Assembly: GCA_934481385.1 (NCBI GenBank)
Contig: CAKSPD010000027.1
Location: 1-8,853, forward strand
Direction of reading: 5' to 3'
Origin: an uncultured Oscillospiraceae bacterium
Lineage (GTDB): Bacteria > Bacillota > Clostridia > Oscillospirales > Ruminococcaceae
Length of the DNA stretch: 8,853 bases
The notes under the pieces are model-generated. The model ran no database searches. It was not told the DNA's origin and saw nothing but the letters and a program-made list of their open reading frames with translations. Below, piece by piece: positions 1 through 5,157 of this stretch; positions within the stretch are counted from its first letter, which is position 1, and each line of letters opens with the position of its first letter. The translations under genes were made by a program, and so were the position numbers.

Positions 1-57
1 GTAAAACGGCAAAGATTCTACGCAGCGGTTGCCGTCGCACGCTTCGCTTCATAATCC

Positions 58-402
58 TTGTTGGAAATGTGTCAAGTATTATTGACAATTTCACTGTGTC
101 ACGAATTAGGACACTATATTTATCACAAATCTCTTGCAAAAGGCAAGCAAGGACTTCTTGAGTTTTCGCTTTACAATATGACCTGTAAGGTGGAACGTGA
201 AGCAAATCTCTTCGGTGCTGCTCTGCGTATTGATGACGGAGAACTGCTCGATCTTATTCATACTTATGGTTATACGATTCAGCAATGTGCCAGGAAACTT
301 GGTACAAATGAAGCTTATGTTGCTCTGAAATGCGATATTTTGATAGAACAGGGACATGAACTTTATCCACAGGAGTATGACAGAAATTTTTGGAATAGAT
401 AA
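58..402 (+). CDS. ImmA/IrrE-family zinc metallopeptidase, apparently N-terminally truncated
   Basis: The open frame encodes about 114 residues with the gluzincin motif HELGH (residues 15-19). A following EREANLF segment (46-52) matches the family's conserved Glu-Ala-Asn stretch that supplies the third zinc ligand. ImmA/IrrE peptidases cleave phage-type or stress repressors and often act beside a partner regulator; none is visible here. Family members normally have some 50 or more residues before HExxH. Here an in-frame TAA at 52-54 leaves only 14. The possible starts (TTG at 58, ATG at 67) have no Shine-Dalgarno site. The first ~55 bases also look more GC-rich than what follows, so a rearrangement probably removed the 5' part. 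The active-site half is intact, but expression is doubtful. It is separated from hsdM by a terminator and a new promoter, so it is not part of that operon. Family assignment is firm; intactness is not. Confidence 0.7.
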   Translation: MLEMCQVLLTISLCHELGHYIYHKSLAKGKQGLLEFSLYNMTCKVEREANLFGAALRIDDGELLDLIHTYGYTIQQCARKLGTNEAYVALKCDILIEQGHELYPQEYDRNFWNR

Positions 403-406
403 AATC

Positions 407-444
407 AGCCGATGTACTGGGAAGTATATCGGCTTTGCAATTTT
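407..444 (+). terminator. Hairpin terminator after the ImmA/IrrE gene
   Basis: Left arm 407-418 pairs with right arm 423-434 over 12 positions (11 Watson-Crick plus one G-T) around a GGGA loop. An A-rich run precedes it and a T-rich but interrupted tail (TTGCAATTTT) follows. It begins 5 nt after the stop codon at 400-402. The position and stem support a Rho-independent terminator; the imperfect T tract makes it moderate in strength. Confidence 0.7.
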
Positions 445-468
445 GCACAAAAAGTCATAACATCGCAC

Positions 469-497
469 TTGCTTTTCTCGTCATTTTATGGTATAAT
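469..497 (+). promoter_or_regulatory. Sigma-A-type promoter of the restriction-modification operon
   Basis: A perfect -10 hexamer TATAAT lies at 492-497 with an extended -10 TG at 489-490. A -35-like TTGCTT at 469-474 gives a 17-bp spacer. Transcription would start near 504, leaving a short leader with Shine-Dalgarno AAAGGAG (514-520) 9 nt before the hsdM ATG. No operator-like dyad is evident, so constitutive expression is the simplest reading. Confidence 0.8.
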
Positions 498-529
498 AAA
501 GATAACTATACATAAAGGAGAACACTCTT

Positions 530-2308
530 ATGTCAATGAACACACTGCAAAAACAGACTAATATAAATATTCAGGAAAAAGCCAATCTCATATGGGAAAT
601 TGCAACACACCTTGTAGGGTTGTTTAAGCCCCACGAATACGGCAAGGTCATTCTGCCCATGACGGTATTGAAGCGTTTTGATGATGCACTTGCACCAACA
701 AAAGACGCAGTCGTAGCAATGGGAAAAAAGCTTGCGGAAATGAAGGTAGAAGGAGAAGCACGTGACGGTATTTTATGTAAAACATCAGGCTATTCATTCT
801 ATAATACAAGCAAATTCGATTTCAAAAAACTGATTGCCGAACCGGACGACATTGAGTCCAACTTTGAAAACTATCTTCAAGGTTTTTCCTCCAATGTAAA
901 AGATATTATTTCAAAATTTAATTTTACGGATCAGGTACGCACCATGGCAAACGGAAATGTGCTTTTCGTTGTAATACAGGAATTTGTATCTGCAAAGGGT
1001 GATATGTCCCCGAATAAGATCACATCTGCTGATATGGGATATATTTTTGAAGAACTTATCCGTAAGTTTTCGGAAAGCTATGACGAGCAAGCCGGAGCCC
1101 ATTTCACAAGCCGTGATATTATCTATCTGATGACAGAACTTCTCATTGCACCGGAAAAAGCTGAAATCAAGGAAAATGGCTGTACCAAGACAGCTTACGA
1201 TATGGCAATGGGAACTTCTCAGATGCTCGGCTGTCTGACAGAAAGATTGCATGAAATCAGCGAAGATGCGGATATCACTTGCTTTGGAGAGGAATTTAAT
1301 CCTGAAACATATGCCATTGCAAAAGCTGATATGTTGATCAAAGGTGGAAATGCATCAGGTATGATGTACGGTGATACGCTGAATGACGATAAATTCAGCG
1401 GTTATGAATTTGACTATATCATTTCAAATCCCCCGTTCGGTATTGACTGGAAAAGGGAAAAGACAGAAGTTGAAGCCGAGGCAAAAAAAGGTTATGAGGG
1501 CAGATTCGGAGCAGGACTTCCTTCAATTTCTGACGGACAAATGCTCTTTATGCTGAACGGAATCAAGAAGCTGAAAGAAGGCAGCGGCAGAATGGCGATC
1601 ATTCAGAACGGTTCTTCCCTTTTCACTGGTGATGCCGGAAGCGGTTCGTCTGAAATTCGCCGTTATGTGCTGGAGGGCGATATGGTGGAGGCGATTATTC
1701 AGCTTCCGACTGACCTTTTTTATAATACGGGAATCTCCACTTATATCTGGGTCATTACAAAAGGCAAATCTGTAAACCGCCTTGGAAAAGTTCAGCTGAT
1801 CGATGCATCAAAATGCTATGTGAAACGCAGAAAGAACATCGGCAACAAGCGTGTTGATCTGGATGACAGTTGTATTTCTCTCATTATGGAGGCTTACAAC
1901 GATTTTGCAAAAAAAATCTATACGGCAAATGACCTTGCTGTAGAATCAAAGATTTTCGATAATGCTTTTTTCGGTTTCACAAAAGTAACAGTGGAAACGG
2001 CACAGACAGACGAAAACGGCAAGATGATTTTGAAAAAAGGAAATCCGCAGGCTGTCAAAGGTGCATCGGATACGGAAATTATTCCGCTTGGAGAGGATAT
2101 TGACGCATATATTCAGAAAAATGTCCAGCCTTATAATCCCCTTGCATTTTTGAACCGAAAGAAAGACAAGATCGGCTATGAAATTCCTTTTACAAGGCTT
2201 TTCTACAAATTCACAGCCCCTGTAAGTTCTGAAAGCATCTTTGATGAGATAAAAGAACTTGAAGCAGAAGAAAATGTTTTGATGAAGGAGTTGTTTGGCA
2301 ATGAATGA
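530..2308 (+). CDS. hsdM: Type I restriction-modification system, DNA (adenine-N6) methyltransferase subunit HsdM
   Basis: The product (592 residues) is the modification subunit. It pairs with HsdS to methylate adenine in the target site using S-adenosylmethionine, and it is also part of the restriction complex. An N-terminal HsdM helical domain (about 17-150) precedes the methylase core. Visible motifs are HFTSRDII (191-198), a motif I region DMAMGTSQML (224-233), EEFNPETYAIAKADM (254-268), YGDTL (280-284) and catalytic NPPF (300-303) followed by GIDWKRE. Length fits the family. Motif I departs from the usual DPxCGTGG pattern: Met replaces Pro and Cys, and Ser-Gln replaces Gly-Gly. From memory a GTSQML version occurs in one HsdM subclass, so activity is still likely. 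The ATG at 530 has Shine-Dalgarno AAAGGAG at 514-520 and lies just after a good promoter. It is the first gene of the operon, and its end overlaps rhuM by 8 nt. Confidence 0.95.
   Translation: MSMNTLQKQTNINIQEKANLIWEIATHLVGLFKPHEYGKVILPMTVLKRFDDALAPTKDAVVAMGKKLAEMKVEGEARDGILCKTSGYSFYNTSKFDFKKLIAEPDDIESNFENYLQGFSSNVKDIISKFNFTDQVRTMANGNVLFVVIQEFVSAKGDMSPNKITSADMGYIFEELIRKFSESYDEQAGAHFTSRDIIYLMTELLIAPEKAEIKENGCTKTAYDMAMGTSQMLGCLTERLHEISEDADITCFGEEFNPETYAIAKADMLIKGGNASGMMYGDTLNDDKFSGYEFDYIISNPPFGIDWKREKTEVEAEAKKGYEGRFGAGLPSISDGQMLFMLNGIKKLKEGSGRMAIIQNGSSLFTGDAGSGSSEIRRYVLEGDMVEAIIQLPTDLFYNTGISTYIWVITKGKSVNRLGKVQLIDASKCYVKRRKNIGNKRVDLDDSCISLIMEAYNDFAKKIYTANDLAVESKIFDNAFFGFTKVTVETAQTDENGKMILKKGNPQAVKGASDTEIIPLGEDIDAYIQKNVQPYNPLAFLNRKKDKIGYEIPFTRLFYKFTAPVSSESIFDEIKELEAEENVLMKELFGNE
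2285..2290 (+). promoter_or_regulatory. Shine-Dalgarno site fixing the rhuM start
   Basis: AAGGAG lies inside the last codons of hsdM, 10 nt before the ATG at 2301. This favours 2301 over the in-frame TTG at 2295 (only 4 nt away) or the ATG at 2310. It implies translational coupling with hsdM. Confidence 0.65.
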
Positions 2309-3317
2309 TATGAACAAGCAAATGCATTATGTACTTTATCATGTTGATGATTCAGATGTTTCCGTAAATGCAGTGATACAAAATGACAGTATCTGGATCA
2401 CACAAAAAGCCATGGCTGAATTGTTTGGATGCACAAGTGATAATATATCATCACATCTAAAAAATATATATTCAGAGGGTGAATTGATAAAAGAAGCAAC
2501 TACCGAGAAAATCTCGGTAGTTCAAAAAGAGGGCAGCAGAAATGTAAAACGAAACATAGATTTCTATAACCTTGATGCAATTATATCTGTTGGTTATCGT
2601 GTAAATTCACGTCAGGCGACAAAATTCAGAATCTGGGCAACAGGTGTTTTGAAAGAGTATATGATAAAAGGGTTTGTTCTTGACGATGAACGCCTGAAAC
2701 AGGGAGAAACTGTTTTCGGTAAAGACTATTTCAAAGAACTTCTTGAAAGAGTTCGTTCTATCCGTGCAAGCGAAAGAAGAATCTGGCAGCAGATCACAGA
2801 TATTTTTGCGGAATGCAGTATCGATTATGACAAAAATTCAGATGTTACAAAACGTTTTTATTCCACAGTACAGAACAAATTTCACTATGCGATAACAGGA
2901 CAGACGGCAGCGGAAATTGTCTATTCATCGGCAGACAGGGAAAAAGAAAATATGGGTCTTACCACATGGAAAAATTCTCCCGACGGACGCATCCTGAAAT
3001 CTGATATAACAGTTGCGAAAAATTATCTTGATGAAAAGCAAATCAGACAGCTTGAAAGAACTGTTTCCGGATATTTTGATTATATTGAAGATCTGATAGA
3101 ACGTGAAAATACTTTTACAATGGAAGAATTTGCAGAAAGTGTTAATGAATTTTTAAGTTTCAGAAGATATAAGACGTTGACAGACAACGGCAGAGTATCC
3201 GCAAAACAGGCAAAAGTCAAGGCAGAAGCAGAATACGATGCTTTCAATAAAACACAGAAGATCAATTCTGATTTTGACAAAGAGGTAAAGAAGATGCTTG
3301 AAACGAAAGGCAATTGA
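2301..3317 (+). CDS. rhuM: RhuM-family protein (virulence_RhuM family), accessory gene in the hsd operon
   Basis: The product is 338 residues from the ATG at 2301, chosen for its Shine-Dalgarno site. The N-terminal part has a helix-turn-helix-like stretch WITQKAMAELFGCTSDNIS (32-50), followed by YNLDAIISVGYRVNS (89-103) and FRIWATGVLKEYMIKG (109-124), which are hallmarks of the family. The C-terminal half contains KFHYAITGQTAAEIVY (193-208) and a charged helical tail. No signal peptide or membrane segment is seen, so it is probably cytoplasmic. The family is named after a Salmonella pathogenicity-island gene, but its biochemical role is not established. Members are often found inside type I restriction loci, as here between hsdM and hsdS. 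The 8-nt overlap with hsdM indicates co-expression and coupled translation. It might bind DNA or modulate the restriction complex; this is inference only. The stop codon lies in the first heptanucleotide array. Confidence 0.85.
   Translation: MNDMNKQMHYVLYHVDDSDVSVNAVIQNDSIWITQKAMAELFGCTSDNISSHLKNIYSEGELIKEATTEKISVVQKEGSRNVKRNIDFYNLDAIISVGYRVNSRQATKFRIWATGVLKEYMIKGFVLDDERLKQGETVFGKDYFKELLERVRSIRASERRIWQQITDIFAECSIDYDKNSDVTKRFYSTVQNKFHYAITGQTAAEIVYSSADREKENMGLTTWKNSPDGRILKSDITVAKNYLDEKQIRQLERTVSGYFDYIEDLIERENTFTMEEFAESVNEFLSFRRYKTLTDNGRVSAKQAKVKAEAEYDAFNKTQKINSDFDKEVKKMLETKGN
2498..2522 (+). repeat. Perfect 11-bp inverted repeat inside rhuM
   Basis: AACTACCGAGA (2498-2508) and TCTCGGTAGTT (2512-2522) are exact reverse complements around an AAA loop. 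The hairpin lies within codons 66-74 of rhuM. It has no clear T tract after it, so it is not a standard terminator. It could be an mRNA attenuating structure, a protein-binding palindrome or simply a by-product of the encoded TTEKISVV segment. Confidence 0.6.
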
Positions 3318-3351
3318 AAATTAAAAATTGACAATTATAAATTGTCAATTG
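3310..3351 (+). repeat. Heptanucleotide tandem array 1 (6 units) between rhuM and hsdS
   Basis: Six contiguous 7-base units: GCAATTG, AAAATTA, AAAATTG, ACAATTA, TAAATTG, TCAATTG. All fit NNAATTR. The rhuM stop TGA (3315-3317) spans the first unit boundary. The array contains an 11-bp perfect inverted repeat (3326-3336 with 3340-3350, loop ATA), so it can also fold into a hairpin. The strong hsdS Shine-Dalgarno AAAGGAGGAG (3355-3364) begins just after it, so this array leaves the ribosome-binding site intact. Confidence 0.85.
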
Positions 3352-3372
3352 CAAAAAGGAGGAGATTAAAAA

Positions 3373-4617
3373 ATGCGTGAGATGAAAGACAGCGGGGTTG
3401 CTTGGATTGGAGAGATACCGGAAGAATGGGAGATTTCTTTGATAAACACACTATATACAGTTAGGAATACAAAAGTTAGTGACGTTGATTATCAACCGCT
3501 TTCTGTAACAATGAAAGGCATTGTACCACAATTATCAACGGCAGCAAAAACAAATGCCCATGATGATAGAAAACTTGTTAAAAAAGGGGATTTTGCAATA
3601 AATAGTCGTTCTGATAGACGAGGTTCATGCGGTATTTCTGATTATGACGGCTCAGTATCTTTAATAAATACTGTTCTTTCTCCTCGAAATGAAATGAACC
3701 CCATTTACTATAGTTGGTTGTTTCATTCATCAGAATTTGCAGATGAATTTTACCGCTGGGGTCACGGTATAGTTGACGACTTATGGACAACACGTTGGCA
3801 AGAAATGAGAAGCATATCTATCCCTGTCCCTCCCCTTTCTATCCAACACCAAATCGCCGCCTACCTCGACCAAAAATGCACCCAGATAGACGCACTCATC
3901 GCCAACCAGCAAAAGCAGATCGAAAAGCTGAAAGCCTACAAACAAAGCCTGATTACTGAAACTGTTACAAAAGGTCTGAATCCCGATGTGCCGATGAAAG
4001 ACAGCGGCGTGGAATGGATTGGAGAGATACCGGAGGATTGGGAAATAATAAAATATGGAAAAATATGCAAGGTAAAATCCAATCTTGTTCATCCTAGCGA
4101 GTACTTAGACTACATACAAGTTGCACCTGACAATATAGAAAAGGGTTCTGGAAAGCTTCTGCCATGTTTAACTGTTAAAGAAAATGGTATTGTTAGTGAT
4201 AACCATTTATTTTTTAAAGGTCAATTGCTATATTCTAAAATAAGACCTATATTAAATAAAGTTACAATAGCACCATTTGACGGCTTATGTAGTGCAGATA
4301 TATATCCAATTGAAACAAATCAAGATTACAGATATATGATGTATTTTATGCTTTCCAACTTGTTCCTTGTTCAAGTAAAAATGTTTACGGAAAATAGAGT
4401 AAAAATGCCAAAAATAAATCAAGAAGAATTAGCACAAATCACATCTTCAATTCCGCCTATAGAAGAACAACAAGCCATAGTGTCCTATCTCGACCAGAAA
4501 TGCACCCAAATAGACAACCTGATATCAATCAAACAGCGGAAAATCGAAAAATTACAGCAGTATAAAAAATCTGTCATCTATGAATATGTGACGGGAAAGA
4601 AGACAATTTACAATTAA
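3373..4617 (+). CDS. hsdS: Type I restriction-modification system, specificity subunit HsdS
   Basis: The product (414 residues) provides DNA target recognition for the methylase and restriction complexes. It has the two-fold HsdS design. The first half starts MKDSGVAWIGEIPEEWE (4-20), then comes target recognition domain 1 (about 21-150) and a conserved helical spacer YLDQKCTQIDALIANQQKQIEKLKAYK (164-190). The second half restarts at MKDSGVEWIGEIPEDWE (208-224), followed by recognition domain 2 (about 225-355) and a second spacer with YLDQKCTQID (372-381). The spacer helices form the antiparallel coiled coil that sets the distance between half-sites. Both recognition domains look complete, so a bipartite target is expected; its sequence cannot be read from this. 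The domains look AT-richer than the C-rich spacer at 3830-3930, a sign of domain exchange. The ATG at 3373 has an excellent Shine-Dalgarno site 8 nt away. The last two codons and stop fall in heptad array 2. Confidence 0.95.
   Translation: MREMKDSGVAWIGEIPEEWEISLINTLYTVRNTKVSDVDYQPLSVTMKGIVPQLSTAAKTNAHDDRKLVKKGDFAINSRSDRRGSCGISDYDGSVSLINTVLSPRNEMNPIYYSWLFHSSEFADEFYRWGHGIVDDLWTTRWQEMRSISIPVPPLSIQHQIAAYLDQKCTQIDALIANQQKQIEKLKAYKQSLITETVTKGLNPDVPMKDSGVEWIGEIPEDWEIIKYGKICKVKSNLVHPSEYLDYIQVAPDNIEKGSGKLLPCLTVKENGIVSDNHLFFKGQLLYSKIRPILNKVTIAPFDGLCSADIYPIETNQDYRYMMYFMLSNLFLVQVKMFTENRVKMPKINQEELAQITSSIPPIEEQQAIVSYLDQKCTQIDNLISIKQRKIEKLQQYKKSVIYEYVTGKKTIYN
3382..3432 (+). repeat. hsdS internal direct repeat, copy A
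   Basis: This 51-bp stretch encodes MKDSGVAWIGEIPEEWE. It is closely matched by 3994-4044, including a shared core ATGGATT/TTGGATT-GGAGAGATACCGGA. The two copies head the two half-repeats of hsdS and could serve as homology for recognition-domain shuffling. Confidence 0.75.
3994..4044 (+). repeat. hsdS internal direct repeat, copy B
   Basis: This is the second copy of the 51-bp repeat at 3382-3432, encoding MKDSGVEWIGEIPEDWE at residues 208-224. A second repeated pair lies at 3862-3900 and 4486-4524, both encoding YLDQKCTQID plus flanking helix, which reflects the two-fold symmetry of HsdS. Confidence 0.75.
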
Positions 4618-4665
4618 AAATTGATAATTGATAATTATAAATTGTCAATTGTAAATTGTAAATTA
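4603..4665 (+). repeat. Heptanucleotide tandem array 2 (9 units) between hsdS and the four-helix-bundle gene
   Basis: Nine contiguous 7-base units, beginning ACAATTT, ACAATTA, AAAATTG, ATAATTG, ATAATTA and continuing TAAATTG, TCAATTG, TAAATTG, TAAATTA. Eight fit NNAATTR exactly. The hsdS stop TAA (4615-4617) spans the second unit boundary, so hsdS ends inside the array. Unit order closely resembles arrays 1 and 3. Confidence 0.85.
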
Positions 4666-4669
4666 TAAC
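4642..4669 (+). promoter_or_regulatory. Possible promoter at the end of array 2
   Basis: TTGTCA (4642-4647) and TATAAC (4664-4669) are separated by 16 bp, each one base off consensus. A transcript would start only a few bases before the ATG at 4681. In sequence this AT-rich such matches can arise by chance, so the call is weak. Confidence 0.25.
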
Positions 4670-4680
4670 GTTGGTGTTTT

Positions 4681-5031
4681 ATGAAAGATAATGTAATTGA
4701 AACAAAGAGCAAGAAATTTGCGATAAGGATAGTACGACTGTATCAATATTTGTGTAATGAGAAAAAAGAATATGTTTTATCAAAACAGTTGTTACGAAGT
4801 GGAACAAGTATTGGGGCAAATGTAAAAGAAGCACTGAACGGTCAGAGCAGAGCTGATTTTGTAGCAAAGTTAAGCATTTCATTAAAAGAAGCGGGTGAAA
4901 CGGAATATTGGCTTGAACTTTTGCATGAAACAGACTATTTGAACGATAAAGAATTTGAAAGTATAATTTCTGATTGTAAAGAAATATTAAAATTATTGGT
5001 AAGCATTATAAAATCAACAAAAAGCAATTGA
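4681..5031 (+). CDS. Four-helix-bundle protein (23S rRNA intervening-sequence / S23 family)
   Basis: This small all-helical protein (116 residues) has the family signature RSGTSIGANVKEALNGQSRADFVAKLSISLKEAGETEYWLELL (about 40-82), with the conserved SGTSIGANV turn and ETxYWLELL helix. The family was first seen encoded in intervening sequences of 23S rRNA genes and is related in fold to the Avd accessory protein of diversity-generating retroelements. Its usual cellular role is unknown. Here it sits between hsdS and hsdR and is bracketed by heptanucleotide arrays on both sides. It looks AT-richer than the hsd genes, suggesting separate insertion into the operon. The start at 4681 has only a weak GGTG (4673-4676) as a Shine-Dalgarno site. 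The C-terminal Asn codon and stop fall in array 3. No reverse transcriptase or rRNA gene is nearby, so neither known context explains it. Confidence 0.85.
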   Translation: MKDNVIETKSKKFAIRIVRLYQYLCNEKKEYVLSKQLLRSGTSIGANVKEALNGQSRADFVAKLSISLKEAGETEYWLELLHETDYLNDKEFESIISDCKEILKLLVSIIKSTKSN

Positions 5032-5079
5032 CAATTAAAAATTTATAATTATAAATTGTCAATTGTAAATTATAAATTG
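5024..5079 (+). repeat. Heptanucleotide tandem array 3 (8 units) after the four-helix-bundle gene
   Basis: Eight contiguous 7-base units: GCAATTG, ACAATTA, AAAATTT, ATAATTA, TAAATTG, TCAATTG, TAAATTA, TAAATTG. Seven fit NNAATTR. The stop TGA (5029-5031) of the four-helix-bundle gene spans the first boundary. It is followed by unique sequence AAGAAGTGGAGGAAAGG, then array 4. Confidence 0.85.
5028..5055 (+). promoter_or_regulatory. Promoter-like sequence within array 3, upstream of hsdR
   Basis: A perfect -35 hexamer TTGACA (5028-5033) is followed after 16 bp by TATAAA (5050-5055), a 5/6 match to the -10 consensus. The predicted start near 5062 would give hsdR its own transcript carrying the GGAGG at 5088. 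The elements are formed by the repeat units themselves, so this may be coincidental. Confidence 0.4.
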
Positions 5080-5087
5080 TAAGAAGT

Positions 5088-5097
5088 GGAGGAAAGG
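5088..5097 (+). promoter_or_regulatory. Displaced Shine-Dalgarno sequence upstream of hsdR
   Basis: GGAGGAAAGG is the only strong Shine-Dalgarno sequence before hsdR, but its GGAGG core ends 65 nt before the ATG at 5158. The gap is filled almost entirely by array 4. No in-frame start lies nearer, because a TAA at 5155-5157 directly precedes the ATG. It looks like the original hsdR ribosome-binding site, pushed away by repeat insertion. Confidence 0.5.
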
Positions 5098-5152
5098 CAA
5101 TTATAAATTGGCGATTAACAATTATCAATTGTCAATTATAAATTGTAAATTG
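5097..5152 (+). repeat. Heptanucleotide tandem array 4 (8 units) directly before the hsdR start
   Basis: Eight contiguous 7-base units: GCAATTA, TAAATTG, GCGATTA, ACAATTA, TCAATTG, TCAATTA, TAAATTG, TAAATTG. Seven fit NNAATTR. The array ends 5 nt before the hsdR ATG. The 13-base segment CAATTATAAATTG occurs twice (5098-5110 and 5133-5145) and is nearly self-complementary, so the two copies could pair and loop out most of the array. Confidence 0.85.
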
Positions 5153-5157
5153 ATTAA

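Noticed and set aside
911..1252. A 113-residue - strand frame inside hsdM
   Set aside because: It lies opposite conserved methylase motifs, has no start signals, and its sequence is cysteine- and histidine-rich nonsense typical of antisense frames.
3326..3350. Intrinsic terminator formed by the array 1 palindrome
   Set aside because: The stem is almost all A-T and is followed by GCAAAAAGG, not a T run; termination here would also silence hsdS and hsdR.
4681..5031. Diversity-generating retroelement, because the four-helix protein resembles Avd and lies beside hsdS
   Set aside because: There is no reverse transcriptase and no adenine-mutagenised template/variable repeat pair; the hsdS repeats are the normal two-fold HsdS symmetry.
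4681..5031. A 23S rRNA intervening sequence
   Set aside because: No rRNA sequence flanks the gene; both neighbours are hsd genes.
3310..5152. CRISPR array
   Set aside because: Units are 7 bp, contiguous and without spacers, and no cas genes are present.
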